61,192 nt of DNA. Source: Oscillospiraceae bacterium. GTDB lineage: Bacteria; Bacillota; Clostridia; Oscillospirales; Ruminococcaceae. The notes below the pieces were generated by a model, which did no database searches, was not told the DNA's origin, and saw only the letters and a list, made by a program, of their open reading frames with translations. Below are positions 49,756-59,080 of the stretch, in pieces. The stretch is taken from contig JAFUNR010000011.1 of assembly GCA_017472965.1 (NCBI GenBank), forward strand, positions 1 through 61,192, in the 5' to 3' direction. How positions within the stretch are numbered: the first letter of the stretch is position 1; each line of letters starts with the position of its first letter. The position numbers and the translations under genes were made by a program.

Positions 49756-51852
49756 ATGGAGATCTTCAGCGAAAGCTACGGCAGCCTTGTTTTCAGCGAT
49801 CATGTGATGAAGCAGCGCCTGCCCGAGGCCGTTTACAAAAGCCTTCACGCCACGCTGCGCCGTGGTGCTCCGCTGGATGCCGAGATCGCCGCCGAGGTGG
49901 CCGCCGCCATGAAGGACTGGGCCATTGAGCACGGTGCGACCCACTATACTCACTGGTTTCAGCCGCTGACAGGCTCCACCAGTGAAAAGCACGACAGCTT
50001 TATCGAGCCGGCAAAGGACGGCCGTGCCATACTGGAGTTTTCCGCCAAGGCGCTGATCCGCGGCGAGCCGGATGCTTCCAGCTTTCCCAGCGGCGGCCTG
50101 CGCGCCACCTGCGAGGCCCGCGGCTACACCGCGTGGGATCCCACCAGCTATGCCTTTATCAAGGACGAGGTGCTGTGCATTCCCACCGCCTTTTGCAGCT
50201 ACAGCGGCGAAGCGCTGGATAAAAAGACCCCCCTGCTGCGCAGCATGGCCACACTGAACCGGCAGGCACTGCGCATCCTGAAGCTGTTTGGCCGGGATGA
50301 CATCAAGCAGGTGCAGGCAACCGTGGGCGCAGAGCAGGAATATTTTCTGGTGGACCGCGCCCTGTATGAGCAGCGCAAGGATCTTGCCTTCTGCGGGCGC
50401 ACCCTGTTCGGCGCGATGCCGCCCAAGGGACAGGAGATGGACGACCACTATTTCGGGGTGATCAAGCCCCGTGTGCTGGCCTTTATGAAAGAGCTGGATG
50501 CCGAGCTGTGGAAGCTGGGCGTGCCCGCCAAGACCCGCCACAACGAGGGCGCCCCCGCCCAGCACGAGCTGGCCCCGCTTTTCACCACCGCCAACATCGC
50601 CATGGATGCCAATCAGCTGACCATGGAGATGATGAAGAAGATCGCCCACCGGCAGGGACTGGAATGCCTGCTGCATGAAAAGCCCTTCAAGGGTGTGAAC
50701 GGCAGCGGCAAGCACAACAACTGGTCGCTTTCGGTCTACAAGGGCGACAATCTGCTGAATCCCGGCAAAAATCCCCACGAAAATCTGCAGTTCCTGCTGT
50801 TCCTCACCGCCGTGCTGCACGCGGTGGATGAATATCAGGATCTGCTGCGCATCTCGGTGGCAAGCGCCGGCAATGATCACCGTCTGGGTGCGCACGAAGC
50901 CCCGCCCGCCATCATCAGCGTCTTTATGGGGGACGAGCTTTCCAGCGTGATCGATGCGCTGTGCACCGACAGCGAATACCACAGGCCCGGCAAAATCAAG
51001 CTGGAGCTGGGTGTGGACACGCTGCCTCCCTTCAGCAAGGACAACACCGACCGCAACCGCACCAGCCCCATGGCTTTCACCGGCAACAAGTTCGAGTTCC
51101 GCATGCCCGGCGCCAACATGAGCCTTTCGGACGCCAATGTGGTGCTGAACACCGCCGTGGCCGAGATCCTGCGCCGCTATGCCGATGAGCTGGAGACTGC
51201 CGGCGCCGAAAACTTCAGCGCCGCCGCCGGCGCGCTGGTGCGCCGCGAGCTGCGCGCCCACCGGCGTATCGTGTTTGACGGCAACGGCTACACCGATGAA
51301 TGGAAAGCCGAGGCCGCCCGCCGCGGACTGCTGGATCTGCCCTCCACTCCGGATGCTCTGCCCTACTACCTGCACCCCAAGAACATCGCTCTTTTTGAAA
51401 GCCACGGCATTTTCACCAAGGCGGAGATCTCCGCCCGCTACGAGGTGTGCATGGAGCAGTACGCCAAGACCCTGCACATCGAAGCGCTGACCATGCTGGA
51501 CATGGTGCGCAAGCAGATCCTGCCGGCGGTATGGAGCTTTTCGGCAAAGCTGGCGGAGAGCCTTACCGCTAAGCGCCGGCTGAATCTGGGCCTTGCCACC
51601 CGTGCCGAGGAGGATACCCTGCGCCGCTGCTGCCAGCTTTCGGATACCCTTGCCGCCGCTGCCGATGCGCTGGAATCGCTGATCCCCGATTCCTCCGCCT
51701 GCACATCGGAGAACGCCGCCCTCATCTACCGCGACAAGGTGCTGCCCTGCATGGATGCCGTGCGCGAAGCCGCCGATGCGCTGGAGGGTCTGTGTGCCGA
51801 AAGCGACTGGCCCTTCCCCAACTATACCCAGCTGCTTTTCGGTGTGAACTGA
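49756..51852 (+). CDS. glnN: Type III glutamine synthetase
   Basis: Makes glutamine from glutamate, ammonia and ATP; 698 residues, the size of the large GSIII family (type I is near 450). Features include [21 protein letters not shown], the [17 protein letters not shown] metal site, [18 protein letters not shown], the KHNNWSL ATP region and the long C-terminal helical part. AGGAG precedes ATG 49756. No regulator or ammonium transporter is adjacent. Common in Bacteroides and Clostridia gut species. Confidence 0.96.
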   Translation: MEIFSESYGSLVFSDHVMKQRLPEAVYKSLHATLRRGAPLDAEIAAEVAAAMKDWAIEHGATHYTHWFQPLTGSTSEKHDSFIEPAKDGRAILEFSAKALIRGEPDASSFPSGGLRATCEARGYTAWDPTSYAFIKDEVLCIPTAFCSYSGEALDKKTPLLRSMATLNRQALRILKLFGRDDIKQVQATVGAEQEYFLVDRALYEQRKDLAFCGRTLFGAMPPKGQEMDDHYFGVIKPRVLAFMKELDAELWKLGVPAKTRHNEGAPAQHELAPLFTTANIAMDANQLTMEMMKKIAHRQGLECLLHEKPFKGVNGSGKHNNWSLSVYKGDNLLNPGKNPHENLQFLLFLTAVLHAVDEYQDLLRISVASAGNDHRLGAHEAPPAIISVFMGDELSSVIDALCTDSEYHRPGKIKLELGVDTLPPFSKDNTDRNRTSPMAFTGNKFEFRMPGANMSLSDANVVLNTAVAEILRRYADELETAGAENFSAAAGALVRRELRAHRRIVFDGNGYTDEWKAEAARRGLLDLPSTPDALPYYLHPKNIALFESHGIFTKAEISARYEVCMEQYAKTLHIEALTMLDMVRKQILPAVWSFSAKLAESLTAKRRLNLGLATRAEEDTLRRCCQLSDTLAAAADALESLIPDSSACTSENAALIYRDKVLPCMDAVREAADALEGLCAESDWPFPNYTQLLFGVN

Positions 51853-51979
51853 GCGGGCGCACACTTACCGCCGCTTTCCACCGCGGGGCGCTTTGCGGCG
51901 CCGCCGGCAGGCTTTTTCCGCAAAATACTGCCGCTTTTCAATTACAAATCGTATAGTTCATCGCAATATATACAATTCG

Positions 51980-52024
51980 ATCGCTGTTTCTGTGAAAAAA
52001 CACCATAGAAGCAGCGATTTTTTT
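51980..52024 (+). terminator. Terminator after glnN
   Basis: Arms ATCGCTG / CAGCGAT (51980-51986 and 52012-52018) with further inner pairing around a CTGTGAAAAAACACCATAG loop, then seven T. Confidence 0.85.
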
Positions 52025-52110
52025 GGCATTGCGGCGCACAGGGGCATCTTGTGTTTTGCGGGATGTTCCTCTATAATGGACTTGAAAACCGACAACGGGA
52101 GGAAGCTATC

Positions 52111-53940
52111 ATGCAGGAAAACGCAAGCTGGCTGCGTCCGAAAACCACCCGGCGCTATCTGCACCCGCCCAAAGCGGAGCGCCTGTACACACTGTGGGCA
52201 GAGGGAAAGCTGATCCTCGGCGAGGTGGAGCGCTGCATCGACTGGCGCAGCTACCGCCGGCTGGATTGCAGCGGCCTGTGGCTGGTGCAGGGCGAAAGTG
52301 ACGAGGCGCTGGATTTTCATACCGTACAAAACACCGTCCCGGAAAACGGCACGCCCATCCACGGGCTGCTCCACTCAGCGGGAGCGCTTTCCATCGGCAT
52401 GGAGGCCTTTTGCAGCATCGAGCGCAGACCCACCTGCTTTATCCGCCTGCGGCTGAGCAACACCGGCACGGCGGCGGTACACACCCCGCTGGCGCTGCTG
52501 CTGCGCAGCGGGCGGGAAAAGGAGCTGGTGTTCGGCAGCCCCGATGTATATGCCAGCTACGCCCCGGATGTGAATGTCTGGAAGACCGCCCCCGCCACAT
52601 GGCGGCTGAAGGCTGCCGGCGGGCGCACCGTGGTCATCGACGAGGATGCGTTCCTGACAGCGGAGGGTATGCCTGTCCGCTTTGACGAAGCCGCCGGTGC
52701 GCTGCGCTTTGACGCGGCACTGCAGCCGGGCGAAAGCGCGGTGCTGACGCTGTCCTTCGGCAAAGGCGAGGCGCTGCCCTTTCTCTACGAGCAGGAAAAA
52801 GCGCTGACGGAGCGCTTCTGGCAGCGGGAGCTGACCCGTCTGTGCAGCCTGCCCGCCGCGGTGCAAAACGATCCAAAGCGCCTGCATCTTGTGCAGAGCC
52901 TGACGGTGCAGACACTGCAATGCTTCTGCCATCCCGTTGACCGGGATTGGCTGCTGCCCCGGCAGGGCGGCCTGCAGCGGCTGATCTGGCCGTGGGAATC
53001 CGTTGCCGTACTGGAGGCACTGGGCCGCGCCGGCGATTTTGCGGATTATATCGAGCCGGTGTTTGATCTGTACTTTACCGTTTTGCAGGCGCCGGACGGC
53101 GAGATCCGTCCCGCCGGCGAAAACTGGGCCAACATCACCGCTTCGGCGCTGTACAGCTTTGCACGCTACACCATGGATCGCAGCGAACGCTTTTATCACA
53201 AATACCGGGATCACGCCATGGCGGCCTTTGAGTGGATCCGCCGTACCCGCGCTGCCACGCCGGAGGGCGAAGGCTGCTTTGCCGGATTGTTCCCGCCCAT
53301 GCGCGCCTGCGATTGGGCTCAGGTCTTTCAGGCCTGGCTGAGCACCGATTCGGTCAATCTGCTGGGCGTGACCGCCTTTGCCGAGGCCGCCGAGCGGTTC
53401 GGCGATCCCCGCGCCGCCGAGATCCGCCGGGAGGTCGACGACTATCTCGCCGTGATGCGCCGGCTGGTCCGCCCGTACCTGCAGCAGGCGGATGCCGACG
53501 GTGTGCTGCGCATACCTATGTGTCCGGACGGCAACGACAAGCCGCTGCTGGAGGGCTTCTTCCCCCGGCTGAACTACGGCCGCCTGCTGGAGCTGGGGGT
53601 GATCCCGCTGCAGTATGCCGGTGCTCTGCTGCGTTTTCTGAAGGAGGAGGGTCTATACCGCAGCGGCCTGTACGGGCACATGGCCTTCCGCGACGGCAAC
53701 ACCCACATCTGGTATGTGTGCGGCTACGCCGAGTACAGCTGGTTTGTCAGCTGGCTGAAGCAGGGCGACCGCGCCGCCGCAAAGGAGATCCTCGACAGCT
53801 TCCTGCAATATTCCATCACGGAGGAATGCTATATTCTGGAGCGCTTTGCCGATAACGATCCATGGTTTGTGCCGTGGAGCCCCAATGCCAGCGGCAACGG
53901 CCGGCTGATCAGCATGCTGCTGCAGTACTATGCCGACTGA
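52111..53940 (+). CDS. Uncharacterised six-hairpin-glycosidase-like protein
   Basis: A 609-residue cytoplasmic protein. The first 240 residues are beta-rich (RRLDCSGLWLVQGES, IERRPTCFIRLRLSNTG), and the rest is an (alpha/alpha)6 barrel with Trp/Tyr-rich turns (QRLIWPWESVAVLEAL, GLYGHMAFRDGNTHIWYVCGYAEYSW). This layout resembles GH families with a beta-sandwich plus six-hairpin domain, such as amylo-glucosidase-like enzymes. Catalytic acids cannot be assigned with confidence. GGGAGG precedes ATG 52111 and TATAAT is at 52072. An MBL-fold gene follows 41 nt on. Confidence 0.75.
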   Translation: MQENASWLRPKTTRRYLHPPKAERLYTLWAEGKLILGEVERCIDWRSYRRLDCSGLWLVQGESDEALDFHTVQNTVPENGTPIHGLLHSAGALSIGMEAFCSIERRPTCFIRLRLSNTGTAAVHTPLALLLRSGREKELVFGSPDVYASYAPDVNVWKTAPATWRLKAAGGRTVVIDEDAFLTAEGMPVRFDEAAGALRFDAALQPGESAVLTLSFGKGEALPFLYEQEKALTERFWQRELTRLCSLPAAVQNDPKRLHLVQSLTVQTLQCFCHPVDRDWLLPRQGGLQRLIWPWESVAVLEALGRAGDFADYIEPVFDLYFTVLQAPDGEIRPAGENWANITASALYSFARYTMDRSERFYHKYRDHAMAAFEWIRRTRAATPEGEGCFAGLFPPMRACDWAQVFQAWLSTDSVNLLGVTAFAEAAERFGDPRAAEIRREVDDYLAVMRRLVRPYLQQADADGVLRIPMCPDGNDKPLLEGFFPRLNYGRLLELGVIPLQYAGALLRFLKEEGLYRSGLYGHMAFRDGNTHIWYVCGYAEYSWFVSWLKQGDRAAAKEILDSFLQYSITEECYILERFADNDPWFVPWSPNASGNGRLISMLLQYYAD

Positions 53941-53981
53941 GCCGGTCTCTTTTCCCGCAGATACGTGAAAGGAGTCTATTT

Positions 53982-54791
53982 ATGAGTACGCTTTATATGC
54001 AGAAATCCGTTACGGATACCATCTGTCTTTCTCTGATCTTTCAGGACGGCGGGGAACTTACTGTGTTTGACGGCGGCTTTGAAAGCGAGGGCGAAAATCT
54101 GGCCGCGGTGCTGAACCGGCTGGGCGGACGGGTGAAATACTGGGTGCTGACCCACCCCCACGATGATCATATGGGCGCCTTCTGCCATGTGATGGAACAC
54201 CATCCCGAGATCACGGTGGAGGCTGCCTGCTACCATTTTCTGCCCTATGAGCTGATATGCCGGCACAGCCACAGCGATCCTAACTCGCTGGCAATGATCC
54301 CCCGCATTGCGCCGCTGTGTGAAGCGCGCGGCACAAGGATCATCACCGCCTGCGCCGGGGATACGCTTGGTGTGGGCGGCGCGGCGCTTGTCTGTCTGCG
54401 CCAGCCGGATCCGGCGCTGACGCAGGATCAGATCAACAATTCCAGCACGGTGTGGCGCATCGAAACCAACGGCAAGCGCATTCTGATCCTTGGGGATCTT
54501 GGCAGGCTTGCCGGCGAACAGCTGGCGCAGACCCTGCCCGCCGCAGAGCTGAAAAGCGATTACGTCCAGATGGCGCACCACGGCCAGAACGGCGCGGACA
54601 AGCGGCTGTACGAGCTGATCGACCCCGATTACTGCATCTGGTGCACCCCCACATGGGTGTGGGACAACATGGGCGAGGGCGGCTACGACACCGGCCCTTT
54701 CAAAACCGTCATCACCCGCGGCTGGATGAGCGAGCTTGGCATCAAGCGGCACTATGTGGACAAGGACGGACCGTTTGCTATCGAGTTGTAA
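53982..54791 (+). CDS. Metallo-beta-lactamase-fold hydrolase
   Basis: A 269-residue binuclear metal hydrolase. The metal motif is VLTHPHDDHMGAF (HxHxDH); further ligands are Asp in RILILGDLG and His in QMAHHGQNGADK, as in ComEC/Rec2-type MBL domains. No signal peptide, so cytoplasmic. It may hydrolyse a phosphodiester or a sugar ester. AAAGGAG precedes ATG 53982. Probably co-transcribed with the six-hairpin protein upstream, with a terminator at 54844. Confidence 0.88.
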   Translation: MSTLYMQKSVTDTICLSLIFQDGGELTVFDGGFESEGENLAAVLNRLGGRVKYWVLTHPHDDHMGAFCHVMEHHPEITVEAACYHFLPYELICRHSHSDPNSLAMIPRIAPLCEARGTRIITACAGDTLGVGGAALVCLRQPDPALTQDQINNSSTVWRIETNGKRILILGDLGRLAGEQLAQTLPAAELKSDYVQMAHHGQNGADKRLYELIDPDYCIWCTPTWVWDNMGEGGYDTGPFKTVITRGWMSELGIKRHYVDKDGPFAIEL

Positions 54792-54843
54792 ACGAACAAC
54801 AGAAAAACAGGCACGCATTTAGGCGGATGCTCGTAAAACAGTT

Positions 54844-54879
54844 AAACCTCCCAGTGAGAAATCTCATAGGGAGGTTTTT
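54844..54879 (+). terminator. Terminator after the MBL gene
   Basis: Arms AAACCTCCC / GGGAGGTTT with inner TGAGA / TCTCA pairing, then TTTTT. Its similarity to 46119-46152 suggests a family of related terminators. Confidence 0.88.
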
Positions 54880-54907
54880 CGTATGATGCACTGGCGCAGT
54901 AGCGCGC

Positions 54908-55359
54908 AAGGCTCCCTTGTGTAAAGGGAGCTGTCAGCGAAGCTGACTGAGGGATTGTTTCACCGCAGAATCAATATGCTCACAAACGCCGAGGAAATTT
55001 CTGCTTACTTCGTTGTTGGGAATCCGAATAACGGTAAGACCATATCTCTCCAAAAACGATGTGCGTTCTGCATCTTTTTCCATTTCATCTGTTTCATAGT
55101 GTTGTGAGCCATCCAACTCAATAACAAGTTTTGCTTCTGCACTGTAAAAATCAGCAATATATTTTCCAAGCACTTTTTGTCGGGAAAAGCGAACAGGATA
55201 AGTACGCAGAAAATCGTACCAAAGATGCCGTTCTTCCTTTGTCATTTCTTTTCGCAGTTGCTTTGCCAATGGAACCAACTGCTTATTATGCTTTGACTGC
55301 ATGACAATCCCTCCGTCACGGCTTTGCCGTGCCACCTCCCTTTACACAAGGGAGGCTTT
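54908..55359. mobile_element. Palindrome-flanked DUF559 unit (candidate mobile element)
   Basis: Two inverted copies of one complex repeat face each other: left arm 54908-54960, right arm 55304-55359. Each has a hairpin CTCCCTT-GTGT-AAAGGGAG-like core, a second hairpin (GTCAGC-GAA-GCTGAC left; GCACGGC-AAA-GCCGTG right) and ends in GAGGGATTGT. Between them is one gene, whose ribosome binding site comes from the right arm and whose stop codon lies in the left arm. Sequence composition inside is lower in GC than the neighbourhood. I recall the repeat as common in Faecalibacterium-like genomes. Mobility is inference. Confidence 0.65.
54934..55302 (-). CDS. DUF559 family endonuclease-like protein
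   Basis: A 122-residue protein with the DUF559 fold related to very-short-patch repair endonucleases: LRKEMTKEERHLWYDFLR, FSRQKVLGKYIADFYSAEAKLVIELDGSQHYE (read here as two parts around the catalytic Asp and Glu-x-Asp) and DAERTSFLERYGLTVIRI. The GGAGGG of the flanking repeat sits 6 nt before ATG 55302, and the last residues (KQSLSQLR) and stop are encoded by the other repeat arm. Likely cuts or nicks DNA; whether it moves its own repeats is unknown. Confidence 0.85.
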   Translation of the reverse strand: MQSKHNKQLVPLAKQLRKEMTKEERHLWYDFLRTYPVRFSRQKVLGKYIADFYSAEAKLVIELDGSQHYETDEMEKDAERTSFLERYGLTVIRIPNNEVSRNFLGVCEHIDSAVKQSLSQLR

Positions 55360-55444
55360 GGTGCGGTGCACCATCGCACCAAACGTACTACACCGCAAGG
55401 TGTATAGAAGTGCGCCTTTATATCTGTTCGATAGACTGGATCTC

Positions 55445-55894
55445 TTATTTTAAATCCTTTTGATAGTATGCAAATTCCTCATCCCGTTTTACTTCAGAAT
55501 AACCTAATTTCTTGTAAAATGCATTTGTTCTTACATTCCAAAGAGGTGTATCAAGCATAATTTGCTTAACATGCGGATAGCGTTTTTCTATCAAGGTCAT
55601 CAAAGAAATACCGTATCCCTTCCTGTGATGAATTGGGTCTATAAATATTCTTCCCACATATAGAAATTCCCCATTATTGTCCAAAAACAAAATTGCTCCA
55701 CCAACGATTTCTCCATCTTCAATAGCTTGAAATAAATGTCCCTTATTCAGCATATCCTCATGCCATGGCACAGAATCATATTCCGGAGGCCCGCCCGAGG
55801 TGGAAGACCCAACAGTAATATCGCTATTAAAAGCAGCCTTCGATATGGCCACTATTTTTCCTATGTATTTTAATTCTGCATTTTCAATCTTCAT
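55445..55894 (-). CDS. GNAT family acetyltransferase
   Basis: A 149-residue N-acetyltransferase. The acetyl-CoA motif IDPIHHRKGYGISLM and the C-terminal NVRTNAFYKKLGYSEV are typical. Codon use is markedly AT-rich (AAA, ATT, TTT) next to a GC-rich surround, and the neighbouring DUF559 element is also AT-rich, pointing to recent acquisition. AGAGG precedes ATG 55894; GTG 55903 is too close to it. Substrate unknown; no resistance motif was recognised. Confidence 0.9.
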   Translation of the reverse strand: MKIENAELKYIGKIVAISKAAFNSDITVGSSTSGGPPEYDSVPWHEDMLNKGHLFQAIEDGEIVGGAILFLDNNGEFLYVGRIFIDPIHHRKGYGISLMTLIEKRYPHVKQIMLDTPLWNVRTNAFYKKLGYSEVKRDEEFAYYQKDLK

Positions 55895-55968
55895 AAAAAA
55901 CACATCCTCTTAGAATTCAAGTCTAACTGTTTGATCTATTCTATCATATCGCCGCAATACAGACAAGA

Positions 55969-56000
55969 ACAGCCCCGGTAGAAGTATCTGCCGGGACTGT
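55969..56000 (-). terminator. Terminator after the proB-proA-PHP operon
   Basis: Minus strand arms ACAGTCCCGGCAGA / TCTACCGGGGCTGT, 13 of 14 paired with one G:T, loop TACT, tail TCTTGT. Confidence 0.65.
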
Positions 56001-56054
56001 AACCGTTTTATGAGCACCCACCCTTACGGCGTGCCTGTTGTTTTTTAGCAGTTT

Positions 56055-56777
56055 TTACGGCAGAACGATGCTTTCGCCCAGCTGCATGATGTAATCGCCG
56101 CTTTTCAGCAAGGCGGCAAGCTCAAAGGAATCCTTCGGCAGCGATGCCATGCGGGTGGCGCACAGGCCGTGGTGACCGGGATGATGGTAATCGGTGCCCA
56201 TAGTCACGGGCAGGCCGGTGCCGGCATACTGTTTTGCAGCCAGCGCCACGCGGCTGTTGTGATTGGGGTGCATATTGAACACCTCCACACCGTCCAGCAG
56301 GACGGCATCCAGCGGGGTGCAGCCATCCCGCATGGGATGCGCCTGTACAAAGAAGCTCTTTTCGCTTTTGCAGTCCCGCACAAAGGCGGCGGCATCCGCA
56401 TCCAGATAGTCGTAAATATCCCGCAGCATGGCTTCATCCACGCCGTAGATCAGATAATCACTGCAGCCGTGGGCACTCCAGCGCAGCTCGGCGCCCAGCC
56501 ACACCGTCATGCCCAGCTTTGCAGCCTCGTCACAGGCCTCGTGCCAGCAGTCAAAATACATGGCAAGGTATTTTTCCTTATCCATCTCTCCCAGGATCTG
56601 CTGCGACAGCAGCGGGAAGAAATGGTTGGTCAATGCCAGCGCGTCATAGCCGGCATCGTGGAAAATACGCACCACCTCCCGCGCGGGCAGATCGCCGCAG
56701 GGCGATGCCGGGCTGCAGTGGGCGTGCAGCTCCACGCGGAAGGGATATTGCTCCAGCAGTTGTTTTTTCAGTTCCAT
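56055..56777 (-). CDS. PHP-domain metal-dependent phosphoesterase
   Basis: A 240-residue PHP protein. Metal motifs: VELHAHCSPASPCGD, ALTNHFFP, WLGAELRWSAHG, FVQAHPMRDG, FNMHPNHNSR and MGTDYHHPGHHG. The extra His in the last motif and Cys-rich middle are unlike histidinol phosphatase. ATG 56777 follows GAGG. Third gene of the proline operon: its start lies 44 nt after the proA stop codon. It may remove a phosphorylated proline-pathway intermediate, though this is a guess. Confidence 0.82.
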   Translation of the reverse strand: MELKKQLLEQYPFRVELHAHCSPASPCGDLPAREVVRIFHDAGYDALALTNHFFPLLSQQILGEMDKEKYLAMYFDCWHEACDEAAKLGMTVWLGAELRWSAHGCSDYLIYGVDEAMLRDIYDYLDADAAAFVRDCKSEKSFFVQAHPMRDGCTPLDAVLLDGVEVFNMHPNHNSRVALAAKQYAGTGLPVTMGTDYHHPGHHGLCATRMASLPKDSFELAALLKSGDYIMQLGESIVLP

Positions 56778-56820
56778 GCTCCGTACCTCGTTTTGCATCG
56801 TGCGGCAGCGCCGCGGAAAA

Positions 56821-58080
56821 TCAGCGGATATGCCCACTGCCCTTGATCACATATTTATAGGTGGTCAGCTCGGCAAGGCCCATGGGCCCGCGGGCATGCA
56901 GCTTCTGGGTGGAGATGCCCATCTCGCAGCCAAGGCCGAACTCGCCGCCGTCGGTAAAGCGGGTGGAAGCATTGACATACACCGCGGCGGAATCCACCTG
57001 CCGGGTGAACAGGGCCGCATTGCGGGTGTTGCGGGTCAGGATGGCTTCGCTGTGGTGGGTGGAGTGGGCATTGATGTGGGCGATGGCCGCCTGCACATCC
57101 TCCACCACCCGCACGGCGAGGATATGATCCAGAAACTCGGTATCGAAATCGGCTTCGCCTGCCGGAGTGCCCTCAATGAGGGCGGCTGCGGCGGCATCCA
57201 GCCGCAGCTCCACCGGCACAAGGCCCGCGGCGATACGCTGCTCCACCAGCGCTTCACGCACAGCAGGCAGCAGCGCGGGGGCGATATCCCGGTGCACCAG
57301 CAGCACCTCGGCGGCGTTGCACACGGAGGGTCGGCTGGTTTTGGCGTTGGTGATGATCTTTACCGCCTGCTGCACATCGGCGCTGCGGTCGGCAAAGATA
57401 TGGCAGATGCCCTGTCCGGTCTGGATGCAGGGCACGGTGGCATTTTCCACGCAGGCGCGGATCAGCCCGCCGCCGCCGCGGGGGATCAGCAGATCCACCA
57501 GTCCGTCGGCAGTCATCAGGGTATTGGCGGCGGCACGGGTGGTATCCTGTACCAGATTGATCAGTGCCGGGGGCAGGCCACAGGCGGCAAGTCCCTCATG
57601 CAGCGCATCCACAATGGCGGCGGCACTGGCGTGGGCCTCTTTGCCGCTTTTCAGCACACAAACATTGCCGCTTTTCAGCGCAAGGGCGGCGGCATCGGAG
57701 GTGACATTGGGACGGCTTTCGTAAATGATGGCCACCACTCCCAGCGGCACGGCGATCTTTTCGATACGCAGGCCGTCGGCACGGGTGTGCTTTGCCAGTA
57801 CACGCCCCAGCGGCGAAGGCAGCGCACACAGAGCCTCCAGCCCGGCGGCCATACTCTCCACCCGGTTTTCGTTGAGCAGCAGCCGGTCCACCATCACGGG
57901 GCCCAGCTTTTCCTTTGCCGCCTCCACATCCAGCGCGTTTGCGGCCAGAATGGCGGCGGTATTGCGGCGCAGCGCCGCGGCCATGGCCCGCAGTGCGGCA
58001 TTCTGCTCCTCACAACTCAGCGCGGCGGCGGCAGGACACGCCGCTTTGGCGGTGTGCAGCATCTGCAGGGTATCCGTCAT
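56821..58080 (-). CDS. proA: Gamma-glutamyl phosphate reductase
   Basis: Reduces gamma-glutamyl phosphate to glutamate semialdehyde with NADPH, the second step of proline synthesis; 419 residues, normal size. Motifs: PLGVVAIIYESRPNVTSDAA, LKSGNVCVLKSGKEA, the catalytic Cys in SRPSVCNAAEVLLV, and the C-terminal GLAELTTYKYVIKGSG. It starts 1 nt after the proB stop codon, so translation is coupled. Confidence 0.97.
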   Translation of the reverse strand: MTDTLQMLHTAKAACPAAAALSCEEQNAALRAMAAALRRNTAAILAANALDVEAAKEKLGPVMVDRLLLNENRVESMAAGLEALCALPSPLGRVLAKHTRADGLRIEKIAVPLGVVAIIYESRPNVTSDAAALALKSGNVCVLKSGKEAHASAAAIVDALHEGLAACGLPPALINLVQDTTRAAANTLMTADGLVDLLIPRGGGGLIRACVENATVPCIQTGQGICHIFADRSADVQQAVKIITNAKTSRPSVCNAAEVLLVHRDIAPALLPAVREALVEQRIAAGLVPVELRLDAAAAALIEGTPAGEADFDTEFLDHILAVRVVEDVQAAIAHINAHSTHHSEAILTRNTRNAALFTRQVDSAAVYVNASTRFTDGGEFGLGCEMGISTQKLHARGPMGLAELTTYKYVIKGSGHIR

Positions 58081-58081
58081 A

Positions 58082-58849
58082 TCAGTTTCCCCCTTTGAAA
58101 AGTGTACCGAAGCTCTCGCCGTCCAGCAGACGGTACAGAATTTCGGGATCCGCGCCGTTGGCGATGATCATATCGATGCCCGCCGCAGCGCAGCGTTTGG
58201 CCGCGCCCAGCTTGGTGACCATGCCGCCGGTGCCCAATTTCGTGCCGGCACAGCCGGCCAGCACCTCGATCTCGGGGGTGACAGCCTCCACCACCGGGAT
58301 CAGCTGCGCATCCGGATGGGTGTGGGGATCGGCGGTGTACAGGCCGTCAATATCCGAAAGCAGCACCAGCAGATCCGCCGAGGCCGCTGTGGCCACGATG
58401 GCGGCCAGCGTATCGTTATCACCCACGGCGATCTCCTGTGTGGCGACGGTATCATTTTCGTTGACGATGGGCAGTGCCCCCAGCTGCAGCAGGCGCCCCA
58501 GCGTGTTGTGGATATTGTGCAGCCGCTCGGGATCCTCCACATCCGAACCGGTGAGCAGCAGCTGCGCCACCACATGATTGTATTCGCCGAACAGCTTATC
58601 GTAGGTATACATCAGTTCGCACTGACCCACGGCGGCAGCGGCCTGCTTGGTGGGCATATCAGACGGCCGGCCCGGCAGCGAAAGCTTGCCCACGCCCATG
58701 CCGATGGCGCCGCTGGATACCAGCACCAGCTCATGTCCGGCGTTTTTCAGATCGCTGAGCACACGGCACAGCGCGGTAATGCGGCGGATATTGACCCGTC
58801 CGGTGGAATGTGTGAGGGTAGAGGTGCCCACTTTGATGACGATGCGCAT
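58082..58849 (-). CDS. proB: Glutamate 5-kinase
   Basis: Phosphorylates glutamate with ATP, the first and feedback-regulated step of proline synthesis. The 255 residues form only the amino-acid-kinase domain, without the C-terminal PUA domain of E. coli ProB; short versions are common in Gram-positives. Motifs: RIVIKVGTSTLT, VLVSSGAIGMGVGKL, IVNENDTVATQEI and GTGGMVTKLGAAKRC. AAAGGGG precedes ATG 58849. The promoter TTGCAT-17-TATAAT is at 58905-58933. Leads the proB-proA-PHP operon. Confidence 0.97.
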   Translation of the reverse strand: MRIVIKVGTSTLTHSTGRVNIRRITALCRVLSDLKNAGHELVLVSSGAIGMGVGKLSLPGRPSDMPTKQAAAAVGQCELMYTYDKLFGEYNHVVAQLLLTGSDVEDPERLHNIHNTLGRLLQLGALPIVNENDTVATQEIAVGDNDTLAAIVATAASADLLVLLSDIDGLYTADPHTHPDAQLIPVVEAVTPEIEVLAGCAGTKLGTGGMVTKLGAAKRCAAAGIDMIIANGADPEILYRLLDGESFGTLFKGGN

Positions 58850-58904
58850 GGTATTTTCCCCTTTTTTGCGGTATGCGGGCGAAGGCCCGGCTTGTTTGGC
58901 TTTT

Positions 58905-58933
58905 ATTATACACCCCACACCGTCCGGATGCAA
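58905..58933 (-). promoter_or_regulatory. Promoter of the proB operon
   Basis: Minus strand TTGCAT (58928-58933), 17-nt spacer, TATAAT (58905-58910), as in the AraC promoter. Confidence 0.8.
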
Positions 58934-59023
58934 CCCAAAACGACAGAGAAGATGCGGCAGGATAAACGCGCTGCAGTTTTCAGCAGAGTGTCGGCGGCAG
59001 GTCTTTCCCCTTCTCTATCCGCG

Positions 59024-59060
59024 CAAAAAAAGAAGCTGCAGCACCGGAATGCTGCAGCTT
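59024..59060 (-). terminator. Terminator after the bactofilin gene
   Basis: Perfect 11-bp arms AAGCTGCAGCA / TGCTGCAGCTT, then on the minus strand CTTTTTTT. Confidence 0.92.
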
Positions 59061-59080
59061 GCAAAGCTTGCGTTTTATCC

